Of a stretch of DNA of 64,000 nt, positions 9,278-16,451 are shown in pieces. The notes below the pieces were generated by a model. That model worked only from the letters and a program-made list of their open reading frames with translations, had not been told where the DNA came from and did no database searches. Numbering within the stretch: position 1 is the first letter of the stretch; the number at the start of each line of letters is the position of its first letter. Both the position numbers and the translations under genes were made by a program. This DNA comes from Gemmatimonadota bacterium (GTDB taxonomy: Bacteria > Gemmatimonadota > Gemmatimonadetes > Gemmatimonadales > Gemmatimonadaceae): positions 431,174 to 495,173 of the forward strand of contig PLCA01000003.1 of NCBI GenBank assembly GCA_003134685.1, read 5' to 3'.

Positions 9278-10048
9278 TTAATGACCGATGTGGAACTGAA
9301 ACGGCATCTGCACTAGCTGCTGAACCTTCTTGCCCCCGATCTGCGCCGCCGAGAACTTCATGCGGGGGAGCGCATCCTTGACGGCGGCGGAGAACGCCGG
9401 ATTGCTCGAGTTAAGGATCTTCAGAGTGCCCGACTCGTAGCGGCCACTCTCGTTGACGACGAACTGCGCCAGAACCGTGCCTTCTACACCGTCAGCCTTC
9501 AGAGCCGAAGGGTATTCCGGGGCTTCTCCGCCGATTTTCGCGACCGGCTTCTCGACCTGGAATTCCATGTATGGGCCGTGGTCCGCGCCCGCGTCTCCTT
9601 CATTGCCGGTTCCGCCCTTCACGCCACTCGACGAACCGCCAGCGACGCCTTTGCCGCTGAAATCATTCTCGTTCGTGAGCGCCTTGGACAGATCGACCGT
9701 CGGCAGCTCGGTGGGAACGCTCACCACCGGCGCAACAACCGTGAACCCCTGAGGCGGAACTTCCTTGGGAAGCTGGGGCACATTGACCACCTTGGGCGCC
9801 TCTGCCTTCGGCTTCGGGGCTTCCTTCGGCGGCGGTGGCGGCTCCTTCTTCGGCGGAGGCGGCTCGGTCTTCTTCATCTGCACGAAGTTGACTTTCGTTT
9901 CCACCTTTTCGGCCTTCCGGGAACCGGCACGGGCGGTGGCAAAGACAGCGAGGAAAATGATCAAAGAGTGCAATATTATGCTGAAGATGGTCCCGCCTGG
10001 CGACCGTCCTTTCTTGTCGGTTCTCTTGGATTCGAGTAGTCGCATCAT
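9278..10048 (-). CDS. tonB: TonB-family energy transducer
   Basis: 256 residues. A single N-terminal membrane anchor lies at about 18-40. A Pro/Lys/Glu-rich periplasm-spanning stretch follows (PPPPKKEPPPPPKEAPKPK region, about 60-90), then a Gly/Ser linker. The C-terminal TonB domain is at about 160-256, with YPSALKADGVEGTVLAQFVV and a final VQMPFQF strand. It couples the inner-membrane proton gradient, through ExbB/ExbD (not in this window), to outer-membrane receptors. AGGGGAG precedes ATGATG at a good distance, so either Met may start it. The orphan plug protein at 61.6 kb is a conceivable partner type. Confidence 0.92.
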   Translation of the reverse strand: MMRLLESKRTDKKGRSPGGTIFSIILHSLIIFLAVFATARAGSRKAEKVETKVNFVQMKKTEPPPPKKEPPPPPKEAPKPKAEAPKVVNVPQLPKEVPPQGFTVVAPVVSVPTELPTVDLSKALTNENDFSGKGVAGGSSSGVKGGTGNEGDAGADHGPYMEFQVEKPVAKIGGEAPEYPSALKADGVEGTVLAQFVVNESGRYESGTLKILNSSNPAFSAAVKDALPRMKFSAAQIGGKKVQQLVQMPFQFHIGH

Positions 10049-10078
10049 TGGATAGCTCCCCTGTTAAAAACGCACTTA

Positions 10079-10084
10079 CTTATA
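10079..10084 (-). promoter_or_regulatory. Possible -10 box of tonB
   Basis: On the minus strand TATAAG lies about 31 bases ahead of the tonB ATG. No good -35 box is seen at 17-18 bases. A GC hairpin with an AAAA loop sits further upstream around 10105-10121. Confidence 0.35.
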
Positions 10085-10179
10085 AGGCAAACACCCGGCC
10101 AACTTGCCCCGTTTTCGGGCAGCAAAAATACACAATTGTGGCATGAAAACGATTGAGGGACCTGGGGCCCTAAATGCAA

Positions 10180-10212
10180 GAAGGGCACGGACTTAGCCGC
10201 GCCCTTCATACT
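10180..10212 (-). terminator. Hairpin downstream of the small secreted protein gene
   Basis: gaagggc at 10180-10186 pairs with gcccttc at 10201-10207, with a further cgg/ccg pairing inside. It lies 30 bases past the stop of the gene ending at 10237. The T-run is poor. Confidence 0.5.
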
Positions 10213-10236
10213 GTCGAGCTGGGGTTGGAGACCTCG

Positions 10237-10755
10237 TTATTTTCCGGCCGGCTTCTTCTTGACAGGCGGCTTCACAGAGGTGGCCTTTTCGGGGGTCGTT
10301 TTGGCCGGAACCGAAGCTGAGCCGGAGCGTTTTCTGGTAAGAATCCCGCACACCGTTTCAAACGCATTCTTGCCGGCGGTGCCGGGCTTCGGGCGGTCCC
10401 AGACCATGTGGGCCTGATCGCGTGGATCGACCTCCCCTTCGTCACGGACGAGAACGTTGTTGACCGCGTAAACCGTGCTCCGGACCCTCTTCACTCTCAC
10501 CGGTGAGCAGCGGACATACGCCCGTTCCACGAGTCGGGTGTACTGTTTCTTGTTCTCGAGAACGCGCGCCCTCGAGTAGTCCCAGCTGGTCACGGTGGTC
10601 CACGTGCCCGGGGACTGAAGGACGACACTGGCGGTGTCGAAAACCACGGTGATGTCAGCATCCTTATACACTTGGCGCCACGGGGCCTGGGCGCTCGCGA
10701 CGCACGGGACAGCGACACATGCGACAAGCAATAACCCACTGGCGTAACGAATCAT
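10237..10755 (-). CDS. Small secreted protein, surface-adhesin E-like
   Basis: 172 residues with a signal peptide cleaved after ASAQA. The mature part (WRQVYKDADITVVFDTASV...TSWDYSRARVLENKKQYTRLVERAYVRC) resembles the small beta-rich domain called surface-adhesin E, in which short strands follow a Trp-Lys-x-Val start. The last 30 residues are Lys/Pro/Thr-rich and probably disordered. Two cysteines (in YVRC and ETVCG) could form a disulfide. GAGGAG lies at normal spacing before the ATG. Function is unknown; the adhesin name is by family resemblance only. Confidence 0.6.
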   Translation of the reverse strand: MIRYASGLLLVACVAVPCVASAQAPWRQVYKDADITVVFDTASVVLQSPGTWTTVTSWDYSRARVLENKKQYTRLVERAYVRCSPVRVKRVRSTVYAVNNVLVRDEGEVDPRDQAHMVWDRPKPGTAGKNAFETVCGILTRKRSGSASVPAKTTPEKATSVKPPVKKKPAGK

Positions 10756-10973
10756 GAAATCTCCTCAGGGTCCCGCGCTCATTGCCCGGGACCGGTTTGT
10801 AATCGGCGTGACCGCGCCAAGGGCGAAACTTGGCAGGCTTGGATTATAAACACCCCACACACGGCATCGCCACTACGCGGATACGATGGAGCTCAAGATC
10901 TCCTGCGGGATCGGGCCCGCCGCGATGGCGGTTGCCGTGTCTACAGCTTAATCCTCGGACCCCGTCAACGGCT

Positions 10974-12224
10974 TCATCCTCGGGCGACCGACGCGGCAAC
11001 CGTCTTGTTGGCCTCTGCGGAGATCTCCCGCATGTCTTTCGGGTTCAGCGCGCGGACGACGGTCAGGATCACGGCAAGCAGCGGTACCGCCACGAGCAGG
11101 CCGAGGAACCCGAAGAGGAGCGCCATCAGCGCCTGAATTCCGAGGGTGAGCGCTGGAGGAATGTTCACTCCGTGCTTCATGAGAACTGGCACGAGTAGGT
11201 GATTCTCGACGAACTGGATCACGAAGTACCCGACCGCGACCACGAGCGCCTTGTGTGGCGAGTCGATGAACGCCATCGCGATCGCCGGGATGGCGGCGAA
11301 GATCGAGCCGACGATCGGAATGAACTTCAGAATTCCCGCGAGAATTCCCAGCGGCAGGGCCGCCTTCACGTGGATCACGAACAAGAAGACCGTCGTTACC
11401 GCGCCGATCACGAGCATCGCGATGAGCTGGGTCACCAGCCATCGCCTGAGTGTCGTGGCGATGCTAGCCAGCGTGATCGCCGCGCGACCACGCTGGCGCG
11501 CCGGAAAGAGCTCGAGCAGCCCGCCGTGATAGAGCGCCGGATCGAAGCCGATGTAGGCGGCTATGAAAAGCACCAGCATGAACGCACCGGACACCGCGAA
11601 GGTCGAAGTGAGCACTCTGAGGAACGAGTGCTGGGCGCCGCTCATCTGCTTGGTGATCTCGCGGCGAAGATTTCCTCCGACTGCCACTGTGTCGGCGCGC
11701 GTCGCCGGCTTGCGGACGATGCCCGAGGCTGCTGGCTTCAGCGTGTCAGTGCGAGCCGAATCGGTTACGACGACTGGGGCAAGTGTGGAATCATTCGGAG
11801 CTGACAGTTGCGCTGCCGCTGTCCGCGGAGTGTCGTTGCTCTCCTCGTTGAACAGGATTCCGAACACGCCGCTGGCGCGGTGCCCGAGCCAGGCATCGAT
11901 CTTGTCCAGCGCTTCTGGGAGCCGCTGCTGAAGCTCTTTTGACTGCGCGCGTAGAATGGGGGCCATTCCGTCGGCGCCGGCGGTCAGGAGACCAAGAAAG
12001 ACGGCAAGGATTATGACGACGCCGAGGGCGCGCGGGACTCTTCGCTTCTCGAACCAATCGGCGCCCTGAGCGAGGGGCAGGCCGAAGAGGACGCCGAGGA
12101 AGAAGAGGAATACGACGGGGTGGGCGATCCAGAGGAGCCGCACCGAGATGTAGAAGCCAAAGATTAGCGCGAGAACGCGCACGACATCCCGCGTAGGTAT
12201 CCGGATCGATTGGCGTGAATCCAT
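10974..12224 (-). CDS. AI-2E family (PerM/TqsA-like) membrane transporter
   Basis: 416 residues with about eight membrane segments. N-terminal segments RVLALIFGFYISVRLLW and HPVVFLFFLGVLFGLPLAQ come first. The conserved C-terminal half contains FIPIVGSIFAAIPAIAMAF and a terminal GFLGLLVAVPLLAVILTVV, as in the family. The loop at about 120-200 is unusually long and polar, rich in Ser, Thr, Asp and Ala, compared with typical 340-370-residue members. Substrates of this family vary (autoinducer-2, sodium/proton), so transport specificity cannot be stated. The 218 bases between it and the next minus-strand gene hold nothing recognisable. Confidence 0.87.
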   Translation of the reverse strand: MDSRQSIRIPTRDVVRVLALIFGFYISVRLLWIAHPVVFLFFLGVLFGLPLAQGADWFEKRRVPRALGVVIILAVFLGLLTAGADGMAPILRAQSKELQQRLPEALDKIDAWLGHRASGVFGILFNEESNDTPRTAAAQLSAPNDSTLAPVVVTDSARTDTLKPAASGIVRKPATRADTVAVGGNLRREITKQMSGAQHSFLRVLTSTFAVSGAFMLVLFIAAYIGFDPALYHGGLLELFPARQRGRAAITLASIATTLRRWLVTQLIAMLVIGAVTTVFLFVIHVKAALPLGILAGILKFIPIVGSIFAAIPAIAMAFIDSPHKALVVAVGYFVIQFVENHLLVPVLMKHGVNIPPALTLGIQALMALLFGFLGLLVAVPLLAVILTVVRALNPKDMREISAEANKTVAASVARG

Positions 12225-12340
12225 GACTAGATGCTAAGCCAGACTTGTGCCCGTCGCGAGTCTCGAGTCGCCCGCTGCTAATCCGTTGCGCCCGTCTTCG
12301 GCGACACGTGCTACTTCGGTGAGTCGGAATGTCGCCGGTG

Positions 12341-12555
12341 CGGCCGAGGGGATCCTCTTCGGCTCCGGGCTCTCGCTCGTTGGTGGTCCGAACGATCGCT
12401 GCGGAACTCAGCATCAATCGCTACGAAACGACGTCAGCGCACCGATTGTCGCTCGTGGGTCGTCGCCTACGAGGACCCCCTCCGCCTTCCCATTGAGTCC
12501 AACGCGGGGCCAGTGATCGCTGTCGCGCCTCCTCGGCGCAGCTCGCGCGCGCTCA
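12341..12555. repeat. Partial family 1 repeat (left arm and centre)
   Basis: From cggccgaggggatcctcttc to about 12491 this matches the left arm of the 5665-6108 element. The following 60 bases (aacgcggggccag and onward) match its central part. The right arm is absent. The shared core gcaccgattgtcgctcgtgg is exact. Confidence 0.8.
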
Positions 12556-12687
12556 CTCTCACCCGCGCGCGGGAGCGCGCCGAGCGAAGCTCGGCATCGT
12601 CGTGTTTTCACGGGTGAACCGCTCGCCCATCGCGGAGTCATGGCAGCCGCGCAAGGCAAACAGCGCGCGTCCGAGAGATCTCGACCA

Positions 12688-12812
12688 GGGAGGCGAGGGG
12701 TGTCCTCTGAAGGAGCGGCCGGAGCCAGCGCCGCCGCCAGGCGGCGCGGTGCAGCGAGCCGCAAGGCGACGCTGCAGGCGAGAGCTCCTGAAGAGGACAT
12801 CCCTCGCCGACC
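12688..12812. repeat. Short inverted repeat with family 1 tips
   Basis: ggcgaggggtgtcctctgaa at 12692-12711 is matched in reverse complement by the segment ending at 12811 (tcggcgagggatgtcctctt on the minus strand). Between them is a GC-rich stem (cgccgccgccaggcggcg). The tips carry the same GGCGAGGG-TCCTCT motif as the larger elements, so this may be a miniature relative. Confidence 0.65.
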
Positions 12813-12858
12813 CCGCGCGATGGGTCACAGGAAGGCGCGATGTAGGACGCGCACCGAC

Positions 12859-13064
12859 TTGACCAGCGCGTATCGTGCGATAGGTTAAATCGAATATGGT
12901 GCGCGGATACAGAACGCTTAGGTGTTGTCGGACAGACCTCGCAACCGAGAGGAGCTGAGCGTTTCGCGCACGTCATAAACGAAATTGCATAGCTAGGAGC
13001 GCAACGCTCACGCAGACCGCAGCCATGCCGCGCCTCTCGACGAGACGCGGCTTTTTTCTTTTCT
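12859..13064 (+). ncRNA. Candidate small RNA or leader ending at a strong terminator
   Basis: No plus-strand protein gene precedes the strong intrinsic terminator at 13027-13064, yet something must be terminated there. TTGACC at 12859-12864 and TAGGTT at 12881-12886 are a possible promoter (16-base spacer). Downstream, gcgcg...aacgcttag (12901-12921) can pair with ctgagcgtt-cgcgc (12955-12971), giving a closed stem of roughly 70 bases. It is not a tRNA, since no T-loop is present. It may be a free RNA or an attenuating leader for the ATP-grasp gene 30 bases on. Confidence 0.4.
13027..13064 (+). terminator. Intrinsic terminator upstream of the ATP-grasp gene
   Basis: gccgcg (13027-13032) pairs with cgcggc (13046-13051), with tctc/gaga inside and a two-base bulge. 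The run ttttttctttt follows at once. It is on the plus strand, 30 bases before the next start codon. Confidence 0.8.
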
Positions 13065-13093
13065 CTTTCTCGAACTCAGCGCCGAGGGGATGA

Positions 13094-14134
13094 ATGCCCG
13101 CAACACCCGATGGACCGATCGCGATCTACTACGAGCACCCCGACTGGTTCAGGCCACTCTTCTCCGAACTGGACCGGCGAAGGGTTCCATATGTGCGAGT
13201 GGACGCCTCGGCGCACTCGTACGATCCGTCCGAGCGTCAGTCTCCATATTCGCTGGTCTTCAACAGGGCTAGCCCGTCCGCGTACCTCCGCGGCCACGCT
13301 CAGGTCACCTTCCACACGTTGAGCTGGCTGAGACATCTGGAGCGCATCGGCGTTCCCGTCGTGAACGGGTCCGCGCCCTATGAGATGGAGACTTCCAAGG
13401 CGCTCCAGCTCGACATCCTCGACGAGCTGGGACTCCCGTATCCGAAAGCGAGGGTCATCAACAATCCGGCCCTCGCTCCCCAAGCCGCGAAGGGCCTCCG
13501 CTTTCCGATAGTCGTGAAAGCCAACATCGGCGGAAGCGGGGCCGGCATCACCCGCTTCGATAGCGCGGAGTCTCTTGCTGGGGCTGCCAAGGCGGGGACG
13601 ATCGACATGGGGATCGACAAGGTCGCCCTCGTCCAGGAGCTGGCGCCGCTCCACAACGGACACATCACGCGCGTAGAGGTTCTCGACGGAAAGTTTCTCT
13701 ACGCCATCAACGTTTATCCGGCGGGGGATTCTTTCAATCTCTGCCCGGCCGACATCTGCCAGACCACCGACGGCCAGCAGCTGTCGCGCACCGCGTGCGC
13801 GGTCGATGCCCAGAAGAACGGCATGCGAGTCGAGCAGTTCAAACCGGCGCGCGAGATAATCCGCGAGGTCGAGCGAATCGCGGCCCGCGTGGAGCTCGAC
13901 GTAGGGGGAATCGAGTACCTGATCGATGATCGGGACGGCCGTCACTACTTCTACGATATCAACGCGCTGTCCAATTTCGTCGCGGATGCGCGGAACGTGA
14001 TCGGATTCGATCCGTTCGAGCGGCTCGTCGACTACCTGGTCGGGCGAGTCACCAGCTCCTCGGGAGCGGGGCTGGAGGTCGCGGCTGTCGGAGCGGCGGC
14101 AGCGGCGGCGTCAGCAGCCGCGGGAGCAGCCTGA
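13094..14134 (+). CDS. ATP-grasp ligase, RimK/glutathione-synthetase-like
   Basis: 346 residues, cytoplasmic. ATP-grasp features: the ETSKALQLDIL helix, FPIVVKANIGGSGAGI as the glycine-rich ATP loop (about 140-155), a later VALVQEL, and the metal-binding YFYDINALSNF near 295-305. The family joins a carboxylate to an amine or thiol via an acyl phosphate; the substrate here is unknown. The last 25 residues are almost all Ala and Gly. Its TGA overlaps the ATG of the flavin monooxygenase (tgATGa arrangement, 1-base overlap), which suggests coupled translation and a shared pathway. A terminator sits just upstream, so expression may depend on read-through. Confidence 0.85.
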   Translation: MPATPDGPIAIYYEHPDWFRPLFSELDRRRVPYVRVDASAHSYDPSERQSPYSLVFNRASPSAYLRGHAQVTFHTLSWLRHLERIGVPVVNGSAPYEMETSKALQLDILDELGLPYPKARVINNPALAPQAAKGLRFPIVVKANIGGSGAGITRFDSAESLAGAAKAGTIDMGIDKVALVQELAPLHNGHITRVEVLDGKFLYAINVYPAGDSFNLCPADICQTTDGQQLSRTACAVDAQKNGMRVEQFKPAREIIREVERIAARVELDVGGIEYLIDDRDGRHYFYDINALSNFVADARNVIGFDPFERLVDYLVGRVTSSSGAGLEVAAVGAAAAAASAAAGAA

Positions 14135-15174
14135 TGCGGTACGGATACTGGCTCCCCGTTTTCGGCGGATGGCTGCGGAACGTCCCCGACGAAAACATGA
14201 GCCCGACCTGGGACTACGTGAAACGCCTGGCGCAGCGCAGTGAGCAGATCGGCTACGACATCACCCTGATCGCCGAGCTGTTCATGAACGACATCAAGGG
14301 AATCGATGCGGATTCGCTCGAGGCCTGGTCCACCGCGGCGGCGCTCGCGGCGGTGACGGAGAAGCTGGAGCTGATGGTGGCGGTGCGCCCGACTTTTCAC
14401 GAGCCGGCGATCTTCGCCAAGCAAGCTGCGAACATCGACCACATCTCGGGCGGACGTCTCGCACTCAACGTCGTCTCGTCGTGGTGGAAGGACGAAGCCA
14501 GGCGCTACGGCATCAATTTCGAGGAGCACGACGACCGCTACGCGCGCACCGACGAGTGGTTGCGCGTCGTGAACGGAGTGTGGACGGAGCCGCGATTCAG
14601 CCATGCGGGCAGCCACTACAAGGTCGAGGAGACGATTCTCGAGCCGAAGCCGTTCCGACGCCCGAGGCCCACGATTTACGCGGGGGGTGAGAGCCCGGCC
14701 GCCAAGGAGCTGATATCGCGGACGTGCGACGCGTACGTGATGCACGGCGATCCATCCGACCGCGTTGCCCCCAAAATCTCCGACATGCGCGCTCGACGCG
14801 AAAAGATCGGGTTAGGCCCGATGCAATACGGCGTCGCCGCTTACGCGGTCGTTCGCGATACTGAGGAGGAGGCACAAAAGGAGCTCGCACGGATAACGAA
14901 CGTGCAGCCCGGGACGCCGGGTTATCAGAACTACCAGGACTGGATCTCGCACACGGCGCTCGACCAGCAGGTGAGCCTGGAGGACTACTCGGTCTCGAAC
15001 CGCGGTCTTCGCGCGGGTCTGGTCGGAACGCCCGAGAAGGTCGCCGATCGCATCCGGGATCTGGAATCAGTGGGGGTGGATCTGCTGCTGCTTCAGTTCA
15101 GTCCGCAACTCGAAGAGATGGAGAGGTTCGCCGAGACAGTCATGCCGCTCCTGGAAGGCGCGGCAATAGGGTGA
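14134..15174 (+). CDS. LLM-class flavin-dependent monooxygenase (SsuD-like)
   Basis: 346 residues with the luciferase-like TIM-barrel pattern of alkanesulfonate monooxygenases. Visible stretches are GYDITLIAELF, LMVAVRPTFHEPAIFAKQAANIDHISGGRLALNVVSSWW (middle), the DRYARTDEWL helix, and PTIYAGGESPAAKELI near 190. It would use reduced FMN and oxygen to oxidise a small substrate in the cytoplasm. It is the second gene of a coupled pair with the ATP-grasp ligase and has no SsuABC transport genes beside it. Scavenging of sulfonates is therefore less likely than a joint modification pathway; that is inference. Confidence 0.88.
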   Translation: MRYGYWLPVFGGWLRNVPDENMSPTWDYVKRLAQRSEQIGYDITLIAELFMNDIKGIDADSLEAWSTAAALAAVTEKLELMVAVRPTFHEPAIFAKQAANIDHISGGRLALNVVSSWWKDEARRYGINFEEHDDRYARTDEWLRVVNGVWTEPRFSHAGSHYKVEETILEPKPFRRPRPTIYAGGESPAAKELISRTCDAYVMHGDPSDRVAPKISDMRARREKIGLGPMQYGVAAYAVVRDTEEEAQKELARITNVQPGTPGYQNYQDWISHTALDQQVSLEDYSVSNRGLRAGLVGTPEKVADRIRDLESVGVDLLLLQFSPQLEEMERFAETVMPLLEGAAIG

Positions 15175-15202
15175 GGGCGGGCGGACACCGGCATCCCCAC
15201 GA

Positions 15203-15403
15203 AACCGAGGCAGGGAGCTGTAGGCGAAGCGCGCTACTAGGCCGGGAGCTTTCATACAGGCGTAGCAGCGCCGCCCAAATCTGAGTTTCAGGCGCGTCGA
15301 ATTGGCCGCTCCTGCGCGGCGAACTCATTCCGCGGAATCTCGAATGCCACCTGAAAAGCCCCTAGCCTGTGAGCTGCAAGGCATTTAGCTCCCTGCCTCG
15401 GTT
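15203..15403. repeat. 201-base near-palindromic element (family 2 candidate)
   Basis: aaccgaggcagggagct at 15203-15219 is exactly complementary to 15387-15403. Inside, tttcagg at 15284 pairs with cctgaaa at 15348, and flanking bases are partly symmetric. It fills the gap between the convergent monooxygenase and Crp genes. The tip resembles the tip of the 51932-52128 element (AAC-GAG-AGGGAGCTG pattern). Confidence 0.7.
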
Positions 15404-15427
15404 AGTGGCAAGTGAGCCTCACGCACT

Positions 15428-16192
15428 CTAGGTCCAGCCAAACAACTCACCCTGCCTGGCCCTGATAATCCGGTAGCACTCGCACGCCGCTTTCTCGAGG
15501 CCGACGCGGTTGACCACGGTGATGTTGCCGCGGCCGTGCGCGATGAGGCCAGCCTTCCCCAGAATCCCCATCGCCACCGTCACGCCCGGCCGCCTCACTC
15601 CCAGCATCTCGGCCAGGAATTCCTGTGTCAGGTCGAACTGGTTGCGCCCGACGCGGTCCTCCGACATCAGCAGCCAGCGCGCGGCCCGCTGCTCGATGAC
15701 ATGGAGTCTGTTGCACGCCGCCGACTGCGAGACTGTCTCGAACACGAATTGGCTGTAGCGATGCAGGAGCCGGCTGAGACCTTCGAACTCCCGCGCCAGC
15801 TCAAGAAAATCATCCGTGACGAGGCGCCTCGCCTCGCCAGAGATCTGACCGATCGCCTTGAGGCGCGACGAAGAGACACCGTGAAAAGCCGGCATCCCCA
15901 CGAATCCATCGTTCCCAACAGTCATCGACTCGACCGCGTCGCCATCTTCCATCTCCGTAACGAGCGAGATCACGCAGTTGTCCGGGAAGTAAGCAAAGGG
16001 AATTGGCTCATTCCTTCGGAAAACGATTTCCTCGGATGCGATTGTCACCGTCTCGCACCGCTCGAGCACCGCCTTCAGCTCTTTCGGAGGCAGAAGATTC
16101 AGGATCTTGTTGCGAATGCCGACCGCAGGGGCGCGCTTCGGGGCTGACCCTCCCCGCTGGACGTGACGAGCGTGGATCGATGGAACTGTCAT
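15428..16192 (-). CDS. Crp/Fnr-family transcription regulator
   Basis: 254 residues. The cyclic-nucleotide-binding-like fold covers about 30-145, with IVFRRNEPIPFAYFPDNCVISLV. It lacks the usual RxS cAMP-binding loop and has no Cys cluster for an iron-sulfur centre. A dimer helix follows, then a winged helix-turn-helix at about 185-235 (LTQEFLAEMLGVRRPGVTVAMGIL). Members of this kind often respond to unknown signals. It is divergent from the PilB-type gene across 259 bases and may regulate it, but that is inference. The first 25 residues look poorly conserved, so a later start is possible. Confidence 0.87.
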   Translation of the reverse strand: MTVPSIHARHVQRGGSAPKRAPAVGIRNKILNLLPPKELKAVLERCETVTIASEEIVFRRNEPIPFAYFPDNCVISLVTEMEDGDAVESMTVGNDGFVGMPAFHGVSSSRLKAIGQISGEARRLVTDDFLELAREFEGLSRLLHRYSQFVFETVSQSAACNRLHVIEQRAARWLLMSEDRVGRNQFDLTQEFLAEMLGVRRPGVTVAMGILGKAGLIAHGRGNITVVNRVGLEKAACECYRIIRARQGELFGWT

Positions 16193-16404
16193 AAAGAGCC
16201 GGAAACCGCCCCATTGGGACGTTGTAAGAGTTTAGGACCGCTAGGATCGCCGACGAGGTAATCCTGGCGCGCATGGCCGGTTTTGCAAGTACCGAACCGA
16301 GGCCAGCTTACGAGCGGCGACCGCGGAACGGGCCTCTCGGCAGCCCCGGTTCCCGTCGCCCCTCAGGTGTTATCTTCGGAGGGTCAGAACAGTCATTTAC
16401 ACGG

Positions 16405-16427
16405 CCTGCCCTCTATAGAGCAGCAGG
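16405..16427. promoter_or_regulatory. Palindrome upstream of the PilB-type gene
   Basis: cctgc-c-ctctatagag-ca-gcagg is a 10-base perfect palindrome flanked by 5-base complementary arms, 25 bases before the ATG at 16452. It could be an operator for the divergent Crp/Fnr regulator or a leader hairpin. Confidence 0.4.
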
Positions 16428-16451
16428 GAAAGAAGCGCCCCACTGGAAGAC

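Noticed and set aside
12901..12972. tRNA-like closed stem of about 70 bases
   Set aside because: There is no T-loop consensus, no anticodon arm of proper length and no CCA-proximal pairing of 7 bases; kept only as part of a small RNA candidate.
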